Positions 32,590 through 38,103 of a DNA stretch of 38,103 nt are shown here, piece by piece. The position numbers were made by a program, and so were the translations under genes. The DNA comes from Flavobacterium psychrophilum (lineage in GTDB: Bacteria; Bacteroidota; Bacteroidia; Flavobacteriales; Flavobacteriaceae). Where the stretch lies: positions 1-38,103 of the forward strand of contig QFQM01000021.1 in the NCBI GenBank assembly GCA_003243255.1. The letters run 5' to 3'. Numbering within the stretch: position 1 is the stretch's first letter; each line of letters opens with the position of its first letter. Under the pieces are notes generated by a model. The model did no database searches. It saw nothing but the letters and a program-made list of their open reading frames with translations, and had not been told where the DNA came from.

Positions 32590-32784
32590 TTAGCCTACTA
32601 CTTTAACGTTTACAGCCGTAGGGCCTTTTCTGCCGTCTTCTACTTCGTATTCAACAGCATCTTTTTCGCTGATCTGGCCTACAACACCTGAAATGTGAAC
32701 AAACACATCAGCTGAACCATCTTCCGGTACAATAAATCCAAATCCTTTTTCTTCGTTGAAGAATTTTACAACTCCTGATTTCAT
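32590..32784 (-). CDS. Cold-shock domain protein (CspA family)
   Basis: A 64-residue single OB-fold protein that binds single-stranded RNA and DNA. RNP1 (KGFGFIVPE) and RNP2 (DVFVHIS) are both intact, and [18 protein letters not shown] is the standard start. It acts as an RNA chaperone or antiterminator. The upstream region (32785-32958) is AT-rich and gene-free, and has a near-consensus -7 element (minus TACATTTTTG around 32803-32812), suggesting a short leader. The gene name among CspA-G paralogues cannot be assigned. Confidence 0.96.
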   Translation of the reverse strand: MKSGVVKFFNEEKGFGFIVPEDGSADVFVHISGVVGQISEKDAVEYEVEDGRKGPTAVNVKVVG

Positions 32785-32958
32785 AAAAATAAATTAATGC
32801 CGCAAAAATGTAATAATTAATTGATTATACAATATTTTTCTTTAATTATTTTTTAAAAAAGATGTGAAATTTGTTCGCTTAGTAGTATTTGGGGCACTAT
32901 AAATGGCTTTTTAAGTATAGAATACAAACAAAAAAACTGGAATATATAATCATAATAA

Positions 32959-33540
32959 CTAACTAAGAAAAGAAGATAATGTCTTCCAAAAGACCCATTT
33001 GTTGTCTTTTTTTATATAAATATGAATACCACCGCTACTAGATCCCCTAAATCCGCAATATTCTATGGAAACCAGCATCTTACTTTTATCTACAGAAAAA
33101 ATTGGAAAAGAAATATTATAATATCCTGTTTTACCATACTCTTGTTCATATACATTCCAAAGATTCTTCCAGTCACTCTCGGCAAGCTGTTGGAGCTTTT
33201 GAGTAGATATAAGTTTTTTATTTGCAATCCGTTTTGTATCATACATAGTATTCTTATACTCTTTTACCTGTGCCCGCAGCACACTTATATCTTCTTCTGA
33301 AAAATATTTCCGGGTAGTTTCCTCTAAAAGAACTTTATCCATCCCTTCCATTGATGAAGTAGGACTGACAGTGGGCTTATCCAGAATGTAGTTGTATGAA
33401 GGCTTCCCTTCAGCCGCCCATCCTTCACCTTCAAGCCCCTGAATCACCTGGTTGACGGCATCATACATTTCATCTTCCTGAGAGGGCTTGCTGCAAGCAG
33501 AAGCTATTACAATCAATATCGCAAATACTTTACATCTCAT
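32959..33540 (-). CDS. Lipoprotein of unknown function
   Basis: A 193-residue protein. The ATG at 33540 gives a lipoprotein signal (MRCKVFAILIVIASACSKPS, lipobox ASAC with the lipidated Cys at 16). The longer frame to 33648 would run into the tRNA and its terminator and is not used. The mature part is unknown, mixed alpha/beta, with a C-terminal beta segment (MLVSIEYCGFRGSSSGGIHI and YIKKDNKWVFWKT) that looks like the end of an NTF2- or DUF-type domain. The lack of Asp/Glu export-signal residues after the Cys (SKPSQEDE) allows no firm statement on surface exposure. It is a single gene downstream of the tRNA terminator. Confidence 0.75.
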   Translation of the reverse strand: MRCKVFAILIVIASACSKPSQEDEMYDAVNQVIQGLEGEGWAAEGKPSYNYILDKPTVSPTSSMEGMDKVLLEETTRKYFSEEDISVLRAQVKEYKNTMYDTKRIANKKLISTQKLQQLAESDWKNLWNVYEQEYGKTGYYNISFPIFSVDKSKMLVSIEYCGFRGSSSGGIHIYIKKDNKWVFWKTLSSFLS

Positions 33541-33597
33541 TAGCTGGCTTTTATATTCATTAAACTCAGAAATATAAAATATTATTTTGCACAAAAC

Positions 33598-33629
33598 AAA
33601 AAACCCTCCACATTGCTGTGAAGGGTTTT
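33598..33629 (-). terminator. Intrinsic terminator of the tRNA gene
   Basis: The stem AAACCCT(T)CAC/GTG(G)AGGGTTT with one mismatch is followed on the minus strand by TTTTTTGTTTTG. It lies 10 nt after the tRNA 3' end. Confidence 0.85.
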
Positions 33630-33639
33630 GTAAAACCAG

Positions 33640-33713
33640 TGGTCCCACCTGGGCTCGAACCAGGGACCACCTGATTATGAGTCAGGTGCTCTAACCAACT
33701 GAGCTATAGGACC
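33640..33713 (-). tRNA. tRNA with CAT anticodon (tRNA-Ile2 favoured over elongator tRNA-Met)
   Basis: The minus strand folds into a cloverleaf: acceptor GGTCCTA/TGGGACC, D arm AGCTCAGTTGGTTAGAGC, anticodon arm CCTGA-CTCATAA-TCAGG with anticodon CAT, and T arm CCTGG-TTCGAGC-CCAGG, with discriminator base A and no encoded CCA. It is not an initiator tRNA, because the anticodon stem lacks three G:C pairs. The C4-G69 and C5-G68 pairs are those recognised by the lysidine synthetase TilS and are typical of tRNA-Ile2, whereas elongator tRNA-Met usually differs there. The gene stands alone. A near-consensus -7 element (minus TAATATTG at 33727-33734) lies 13 nt upstream. Confidence 0.93.
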
Positions 33714-33830
33714 GGTTTTGAGGTTGCAATATTACTATTATTTTTAATGCGATGCAAATAATTTTAAAGGATTATTGCAACACTGTTATATCAGGAACAA
33801 ATACTGACTGATAATGAAGTTTTTGCAGCC

Positions 33831-34232
33831 TTAAACAATTTCCTGGCAAAGCTCTATCAGTACGCCGTTCGTTCCTTTTGGATGCAGGAATGCTACCTGT
33901 TTATTGTCGGCTCCTTTTTTAGGTGTTTCGTTAAGTACTGTAAAACCTTCTGCTTTCAGGCGTGCGATTTCGGCAACGATATCTTCTACATCAAAAGCGA
34001 TATGGTGAATACCTTCCCCTTTTTTCTCAAGGAATTTAGCTATTGGGCTATCCGGTGTTGTAGCTTCTAAAAGTTCAATTTTATTCGGGCCATTCATAAA
34101 GAACGAGGTCTTTACCCCTTCACTGGCTACTTCTTCCATTTTATAAGCCGGTGCTCCGAAAAGTTTCTCAAAAAGCTGATTAGAAACCTCAAGGCTATTT
34201 ACAGCAATGCCTATATGTTCAATTTTTCTCAT
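33831..34232 (-). CDS. mce: Methylmalonyl-CoA epimerase
   Basis: A 133-residue single-domain VOC (glyoxalase-fold) protein. The start at 34232 gives the family N-terminus MRKIEHIGIAV. The longer frame upstream crosses the promoter and the rbfA region and is not used. Metal-ligand positions fit: His in KIEHIGIAV, Glu/Gln in NKIELLEATT, His in GIHHIAFDVED and Glu in GVLIELCQE. The enzyme interconverts (S)- and (R)-methylmalonyl-CoA, linking propionyl-CoA carboxylase to methylmalonyl-CoA mutase. A consensus -7 element (TATATTTG, minus, 34258-34265) lies 25 nt upstream. It is divergent from rbfA. Confidence 0.92.
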   Translation of the reverse strand: MRKIEHIGIAVNSLEVSNQLFEKLFGAPAYKMEEVASEGVKTSFFMNGPNKIELLEATTPDSPIAKFLEKKGEGIHHIAFDVEDIVAEIARLKAEGFTVLNETPKKGADNKQVAFLHPKGTNGVLIELCQEIV

Positions 34233-34257
34233 GTTTGTTATGTTTATTGTAGTCCGG

Positions 34258-34265
34258 CAAATATA
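34258..34265 (-). promoter_or_regulatory. -7 promoter element for mce
   Basis: The minus strand reads TATATTTG, a full TAnnTTTG match, 25 nt before the mce ATG. Confidence 0.6.
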
Positions 34266-34286
34266 AAACTTTGGACATTGATTTAA

Positions 34287-34324
34287 ACTTTGAAACTCTG
34301 TAACTTTGAGACTCTGCAACTTCT
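34287..34324. repeat. ACTTTGAAACTCTG-type intergenic repeat
   Basis: AACTTTGAAACTCTGTAACT is followed by TTGAGACTCTGCAACTTC, a run of near-copies of a ~12-nt unit. The same kind of sequence occurs at 28622-28652. It looks like a dispersed Flavobacteriaceae repeat lying between divergent promoters. Confidence 0.45.
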
Positions 34325-34336
34325 AAGAAAATTAAG

Positions 34337-34344
34337 TACTTTTG
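34337..34344 (+). promoter_or_regulatory. -7 promoter element for rbfA (leaderless)
   Basis: TACTTTTG is a full TAnnTTTG match ending only 4 nt before the rbfA ATG, which predicts a leaderless or nearly leaderless mRNA. Confidence 0.6.
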
Positions 34345-34348
34345 CAAG

Positions 34349-34741
34349 ATGGAAACAAATAGGCAAAAAAAGATAGGCGCCCTCCTACAGAACGACCTCG
34401 TAGACATACTACAGGGTGAGATACGCAAAAACGGAATCACCAATCTTATCATCTCTATATCTAAAGTTGCAGTTACCAGCGACCTTTCTATAGCTAAAGT
34501 ATACCTTAGCGTATTCCCTTCAGAGCGTGGAGGCGAAATACTTGCTGCAGTGCGTTCTAATGCTCCGCTTATCAAGCATGATCTGGCACAGCGCGTTAGG
34601 CTTCAGTTGCGTAAAGTACCAAACCTGGTATTTTACATTGACGACTCTCTTGACCAGATCGAAAAGATTGACAACGAGCTTAAAGGCGAAAACAACCCAA
34701 TTACAAACCCTGAATTGTTAGACAGGCGTAAAAAATCTTAA
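34349..34741 (+). CDS. rbfA: Ribosome-binding factor A
   Basis: A 130-residue KH-fold protein needed for late 30S subunit maturation and 16S rRNA 5'-end processing. It has the family pattern ETNRQKKIGALLQNDLVDIL, then ITNLIISISKVAVTSDLSIA-KVYLSVFP (the strand carrying the AxG-like turn), and a C-terminal half ending in PNLVFYIDDSLDQIEKID, with the conserved P-x-L-x-F-x-x-D-x-S. The permease gene follows 15 nt downstream and in the same frame, so the two form an operon. The -7 element sits 4 nt upstream of the ATG. Confidence 0.95.
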   Translation: METNRQKKIGALLQNDLVDILQGEIRKNGITNLIISISKVAVTSDLSIAKVYLSVFPSERGGEILAAVRSNAPLIKHDLAQRVRLQLRKVPNLVFYIDDSLDQIEKIDNELKGENNPITNPELLDRRKKS

Positions 34742-34756
34742 TTCCGGAATCATAAT

Positions 34757-35962
34757 TTGAGCTTCCCGTTTTACATAGCCCGACGCTATACCATTAGCCG
34801 AAGTAAAAGCACTGCCATAAACATTATTACAGGCATTGCAGCAACGGGTATTGTGGTAAGTACCGCTGCGCTGTTTATAATCCTTTCGGTTTTTAGCGGA
34901 CTCAAAGATTTCAGCCTCTCATTCACCAATACTACCGATCCCGATCTGAAGCTTACCCCAGCAATGGGAAAATCGCTTATAGTAACTCCCGATCAGGAAG
35001 CCACCCTGCATCAGTTTAAAAACATCGCTGCTTACAGCAAGATTGCCGAAGAAAGGGTCCTGTTTTATTTTGACGGCAAGGAACAGGTAGCTTATATGAA
35101 GGGTGTAGACAGTCTTTTTACGACTGTGACCCCTATTAAAAAGAGTATGCCTTTCGGGCAATGGCTTCAGCCCTATACCGGACAGGCAGTTGTAGGTGCG
35201 TCAATAATGAGCAAATTCTCAATGTTCATAGGTGAATTCAACAGGGACTTTGAAGTATTTGTACCCAAAGCGGGCAAAGGTGCCATTCAGAATCCGGAAG
35301 ATGCTTTTAACAAGACGGTACTGATCCCTACAGGCGTTTACAACATCAATGACGACCAGGACAGCAAATATGTTTACGTAGATGTAGCCCTTGCACAGGA
35401 ACTGCTTCAGTTTAAGAAAAACCAGTATACTTCGATAGAATTTAAACTGATGCCCGGAACCAATGAAGCTGACATGCATAAAGACATTGAAAAGCTTTTT
35501 GGCAATAAGGTACTACTGAAAAACAGGGAACAGCTAAACGACTCGCTTTACAAGATGCTGAATGCCGAGAACCTGGTGACCTACCTTTTCTGTTCGCTGG
35601 TAGTGGTGCTTACGTTATTCTGCCTTGCCGGAGCACTCATCATGCTGATACTGGATAAAAGAGAAAACATAAAAACCCTATATAGTTTGGGTGCTGAAGT
35701 AAAGGCTCTTCGTAATATCTTCTTTTATCAGGGAATATTCATCACTACGCTGGGTGCAACATTCGGAATGCTGCTTGGCGCAGGGGTAATACTGGCTCAA
35801 AAATATTTTAGCCTGCTCATGATTACCAATACCATGGCCTATCCGGTTGAGTTCAGCGTTATGAATATTGTAATAGTATTGCTTACCATTTTTATCCTTG
35901 GAATCTTTGCTTCGAGAATAGCCGCAGCACGCGTGAGCAAAAAGCTTGTGGAAGCAGCATAA
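34757..35962 (+). CDS. ABC transporter permease of the LolC/LolE-FtsX type
   Basis: A 401-residue permease with the MacB/LolCE architecture: TM1 in the N-terminal part (INIITGIAATGIVVSTAALF), a large periplasmic domain (about residues 60-265), then three TM helices in the FtsX domain (YLFCSLVVVLTLFCLAGALI, FFYQGIFITTLGATFGMLLG, MNIVIVLLTIFILGIFASRI). The start codon is TTG at 34757. An in-frame stop (the rbfA TAA) lies just before it and no ATG is available near the conserved SFPFYIARRY start. It probably extracts lipoproteins from the inner membrane with an ATPase encoded elsewhere. It follows rbfA at 15 nt, an arrangement common in Flavobacteriia. Confidence 0.9.
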   Translation: MSFPFYIARRYTISRSKSTAINIITGIAATGIVVSTAALFIILSVFSGLKDFSLSFTNTTDPDLKLTPAMGKSLIVTPDQEATLHQFKNIAAYSKIAEERVLFYFDGKEQVAYMKGVDSLFTTVTPIKKSMPFGQWLQPYTGQAVVGASIMSKFSMFIGEFNRDFEVFVPKAGKGAIQNPEDAFNKTVLIPTGVYNINDDQDSKYVYVDVALAQELLQFKKNQYTSIEFKLMPGTNEADMHKDIEKLFGNKVLLKNREQLNDSLYKMLNAENLVTYLFCSLVVVLTLFCLAGALIMLILDKRENIKTLYSLGAEVKALRNIFFYQGIFITTLGATFGMLLGAGVILAQKYFSLLMITNTMAYPVEFSVMNIVIVLLTIFILGIFASRIAAARVSKKLVEAA

Positions 35963-36034
35963 TTATTTAAATAGTTATTAATTATCTAAAAAATAGCATA
36001 ATAACTTTTTCTTTTTGCAGAATTTTATTTTCTT

Positions 36035-36130
36035 TGCCGTCAATTCTTTACGAACTATGAAAATTTTTGTTATCCCTATCCGCTAGGGATTGCCACCTCC
36101 GCACATAAATTTTTTACGGCATCTAATGCC
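36035..36130 (+). promoter_or_regulatory. Possible attenuator structures in the MATE leader
   Basis: Three pairings are possible: the perfect hairpin ATCCCTA-TCCGC-TAGGGAT (36072-36090) covering codons 6-9 and the stop of the leader ORF, GGCAT-CTA-ATGCC (36118-36130), and a competing long-range pair TGCCGT (36035-36040) with ACGGCA (36116-36121). A stalled ribosome on the leader ORF would open the first hairpin. Confidence 0.45.
36057..36086 (+). CDS. Nine-codon leader peptide with IFVI motif
   Basis: The ORF reads Met-Lys-Ile-Phe-Val-Ile-Pro-Ile-Arg-stop (ATG at 36057, TAG at 36084-36086). It lies 82 nt upstream of the MATE start. The IFVI core is the stalling sequence of the ErmC leader peptide (established for macrolide-induced stalling in Gram-positive bacteria). 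Here it is followed by Pro and, two residues later, Arg. The last four codons form the left arm and loop of a perfect 7-bp hairpin whose right arm includes the stop codon. I infer a ribosome-stalling regulatory ORF. Nine codons is short enough to occur by chance, so translation must be shown. Confidence 0.45.
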   Translation: MKIFVIPIR

Positions 36131-36168
36131 CACGTTCGCTATTTCATCAATCTTATCAAATCAAACCA

Positions 36169-37575
36169 ATGACACAGGACATTCAACATACCAGTGCATT
36201 ATCACGCTTTTTTGCACTGCTAAAACAATCTCTTAAAGGAGAAAATATAGACTTTACCCAGGGCAGTATCCGCCGTGCGGTTATCCTGCTTGCTATTCCT
36301 ATGATGCTGGAAATGGCTATGGAGTCGGTTTTCGCCCTTGTAGACCTTTACTTTGTAGGGCATTTGGAAAACAGCAGCTTTGCCGTACAAACGGTTGGCC
36401 TAACAGAATCGGTACTTTCTGTAGTATACTCTATTGCCATAGGTATGAGTATGGCAGCTACTGCGGTAGTAGCACGGCGCATAGGCGAAAAAGATCCGGT
36501 TTCTGCCTCAAAGGCCGGTATGCAGGCCATTATTATTGCCATAGCCGTAAATGTAGTTTTAGCCATATTCGGACTAATTTATGCTACCGATATTTTAATA
36601 CTGATGGGCTCATCGGCTGAATCGGCAACCTTTGGAACACCTTTTATGCGTATTATGATGGGTGGCAGCTTTGTAATCATGCTGTTATTCCTTTTCAATG
36701 GTATATTCCGTGGTGCAGGTAATGCTGCCATCGCGATGAAAAGCCTTTGGATAGCCAACTTCTGCAATATCATCCTTTGTGCCATATTAGTACCCTCAAT
36801 GGGACTGACAGGTGCGGCGATTGCCACTACCATTGGCCGAAGTGTAGGTGTGCTTTACCAATTGTATAATTTATTCAACGGGAAAGGCATCCTTAAAGTC
36901 GTTGCTTCTTATTTCCTTCCTGATTGGGAACAGATAAAATCGCTTGTAAAAGTCGCTGCCCCGGGAGTCTTGCAGTTTGTAATTGCTTCATGCAGCTGGA
37001 TTTTCCTTGCAGAATTGGTAGCCACATCCGGTGGTGATGAAGGCTCTGCCGGATATCAGAGTGCTATACGTATCATGATGTTCTTTATGCTTCCGGCATG
37101 GGGAATGAGCGGTGCTGCGGCTACGCTGGTAGGCCAGAATCTTGGAGCCAAACTGATAGACAGGGCTGAACGTTCAGTATTTGTCACTGCAAAATTCAGC
37201 GTAACTTATATGGCTATCATTATGGTAATATGTCTTTTGGCTGCCGACCCGATGATGTGGTTCTTTACCAACAATGCCGATGTACACGATATTGCCGTTG
37301 AAGCCATCCGCATACTGAGTGCCGGATACATCTTTTACGGCATAGGCATGGTATTATTGAATGCCTTTAACGGAGCCGGTGATACCAAAACCCCTACATG
37401 GGTCAACTTCTTCGGTTTTTGGATCATACAGATACCTTTAGCTTATGTACTTGCCAGGCATTTCAACTGGGGACCTACGGGCGTATTTTGGGCAATCCCA
37501 ATCGCCGAAACCTTTATGACGATAATCAGCTTTATACTTTTCAGACGTGGAAAATGGAAAAAAGTTGAAGTATAA
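36169..37575 (+). CDS. MATE family efflux transporter
   Basis: A 468-residue protein with 12 predicted transmembrane helices in two homologous halves (MatE domains, about 30-190 and 255-420). Family features are ILLAIPMMLEMAMESVFALV at the start, the FVGHLENSSFAVQTVGL segment (DLYFVGHL), GAGNAAIAMKSLWIANFCNI and, in the second half, NAFNGAGDTKTPTWVNFFGF. It exports cationic drugs or metabolites by sodium or proton antiport. The N-terminus has an extra ~25 polar residues. The 206-nt upstream region carries a short leader ORF with an IFVI motif and hairpins, suggesting drug-induced translation or transcription control. A terminator follows. Confidence 0.93.
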   Translation: MTQDIQHTSALSRFFALLKQSLKGENIDFTQGSIRRAVILLAIPMMLEMAMESVFALVDLYFVGHLENSSFAVQTVGLTESVLSVVYSIAIGMSMAATAVVARRIGEKDPVSASKAGMQAIIIAIAVNVVLAIFGLIYATDILILMGSSAESATFGTPFMRIMMGGSFVIMLLFLFNGIFRGAGNAAIAMKSLWIANFCNIILCAILVPSMGLTGAAIATTIGRSVGVLYQLYNLFNGKGILKVVASYFLPDWEQIKSLVKVAAPGVLQFVIASCSWIFLAELVATSGGDEGSAGYQSAIRIMMFFMLPAWGMSGAAATLVGQNLGAKLIDRAERSVFVTAKFSVTYMAIIMVICLLAADPMMWFFTNNADVHDIAVEAIRILSAGYIFYGIGMVLLNAFNGAGDTKTPTWVNFFGFWIIQIPLAYVLARHFNWGPTGVFWAIPIAETFMTIISFILFRRGKWKKVEV

Positions 37576-37594
37576 TTATAAAATATTTACCCCC

Positions 37595-37622
37595 AAAAGC
37601 CCTGTATTTACGGGGCTTTTTT
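37595..37622 (+). terminator. Intrinsic terminator after the MATE gene
   Basis: The stem AAAAGCCC/GGGCTTTT with a 10-nt loop is followed by T6. Confidence 0.88.
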
Positions 37623-37714
37623 AATTTACCGAAATTTTTTTCATCTTTTTTTTTGTAACGAATGAACGATTGCTTTACATACTTGTTATAAATCACAATC
37701 AAAAAACGAATAAC

Positions 37715-38047
37715 ATGAAAAAAGTAATCTTTTTAATCGCAGCAGTAGCATCAACATTATTTGGTAATGCACAACAAGCTAATGACAACAACTCTATGTT
37801 ATGGAAAATTGAAGGCAACGGCATAGAAAAACCTTCGTACCTGTTTGGCACAATTCACATGCTTTGTGAAGAAGACTTTAAGATCAAAGAAAAAGTAAGC
37901 AACGCTTTTAACAGCACTTCTAATTTAGTGCTTGAGGTAAACCCTACCGATCCGAAAGAAATAGAAGGGATGCAAAAAATGATGAAAAGTGACATCACCC
38001 TATCAAGCCGTCTTAATGAGGCCGAAAGAAAAGATTCTGTGTTGTAA
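37715..38047 (+). pseudogene. TraB/GumN family protein, truncated
   Basis: Only 110 residues are present, against about 270-300 for the family. The start at 37715 gives a signal peptide (MKKVIFLIAAVASTLFGNAQ). The first TraB/GumN motif is intact: LWKIEGNGIEKPSYLFGTIH, with the GTIH motif whose His is important in the family, followed by the usual NLVLEVNPTDP. The frame then ends at ERKDSVL-stop in what should be the middle of the domain, and the next 56 nt to the window edge are AT-rich and do not continue the family in any frame. The family is thought to be metalloprotease-like. The copy is probably a broken gene or has been replaced after this point. Confidence 0.7.
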
Positions 38048-38103
38048 AACAATTTTTTTTAGTTTTATTTAGTGATAAATTGTGTAAAATGACTTTAAAT
38101 TGT

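Noticed and set aside
33541..33648. N-terminal extension of the lipoprotein gene
   Set aside because: It would place the start inside the tRNA terminator and hide the lipobox signal. The ATG at 33540 gives a proper lipoprotein signal.
34233..34319. N-terminal extension of methylmalonyl-CoA epimerase
   Set aside because: The added residues come from the promoter and the intergenic repeat and lack similarity to the family.

Overview
The window looks like a chromosomal segment of a member of the Bacteroidota, most likely a Flavobacteriaceae (Flavobacterium-like) species. The evidence is the Bacteroidota-type -7 promoter element TAnnTTTG in front of many genes, the weakness or absence of Shine-Dalgarno sequences, the gene families present, and gene clusters such as yceD-rpmF-fabH-accB-accC. 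There is no rRNA operon, no IS element and no CRISPR array. One tRNA gene (CAT anticodon) is present.

Layout. (i) 1-3.6 kb: the 3' end of a MORN-like repeat protein, then a minus-strand operon of a dicarboxylate/glutamate-type symporter, a DedA membrane protein and an FAD amine/amino-acid oxidase. (ii) 3.8-9.2 kb: a secreted S9 peptidase, a secreted C1 (bleomycin-hydrolase-like) peptidase, a membrane-anchored FMN glutamate-synthase-like protein and a small membrane protein. (iii) 9.3-15.4 kb, minus strand: two paralogous small periplasmic proteins, accC, accB, fabH, rpmF, a YceD/DUF177 protein and pdxA. Divergent from pdxA is ribE. (iv) 16.3-19.3 kb: a radical-SAM protein and its DUF4130 partner (a putative DNA repair/modification pair), then miaE. 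(v) 19.3-23.9 kb: a large AsmA-like protein and two 2H phosphoesterase (2'-5' RNA ligase-like) genes separated by a repeat-rich spacer with inverted ends. (vi) 23.9-27.2 kb: an AT-rich two-gene insertion encoding a Hachiman (HamA nuclease/HamB helicase) anti-phage system. (vii) 27.4-38.1 kb: an MFS exporter, a multi-PAS histidine kinase, a secreted protein, a GNAT acetyltransferase, a cold-shock protein, a lipoprotein, a tRNA, methylmalonyl-CoA epimerase, rbfA, a LolC/E-type permease, a MATE exporter preceded by a nine-codon leader ORF, and a TraB/GumN gene that stops early.

What works together: accB/accC/fabH supply malonyl-CoA and start fatty acid synthesis, beside ribosomal protein L32 and YceD as in many bacteria. 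The radical-SAM/DUF4130 pair probably forms one DNA-maintenance system. HamA and HamB form one defence complex. The most unusual signal is the short ORF upstream of the MATE gene. It encodes Met-Lys-Ile-Phe-Val-Ile-Pro-Ile-Arg, which contains the IFVI stalling core of the ErmC leader peptide, and its last codons lie in a perfect hairpin. This suggests drug-responsive ribosome stalling controlling an exporter. Other leads are an orphan intrinsic terminator behind a consensus promoter (possible small RNA), a palindrome just upstream of hamA, and apparently leaderless rbfA and MFS mRNAs.
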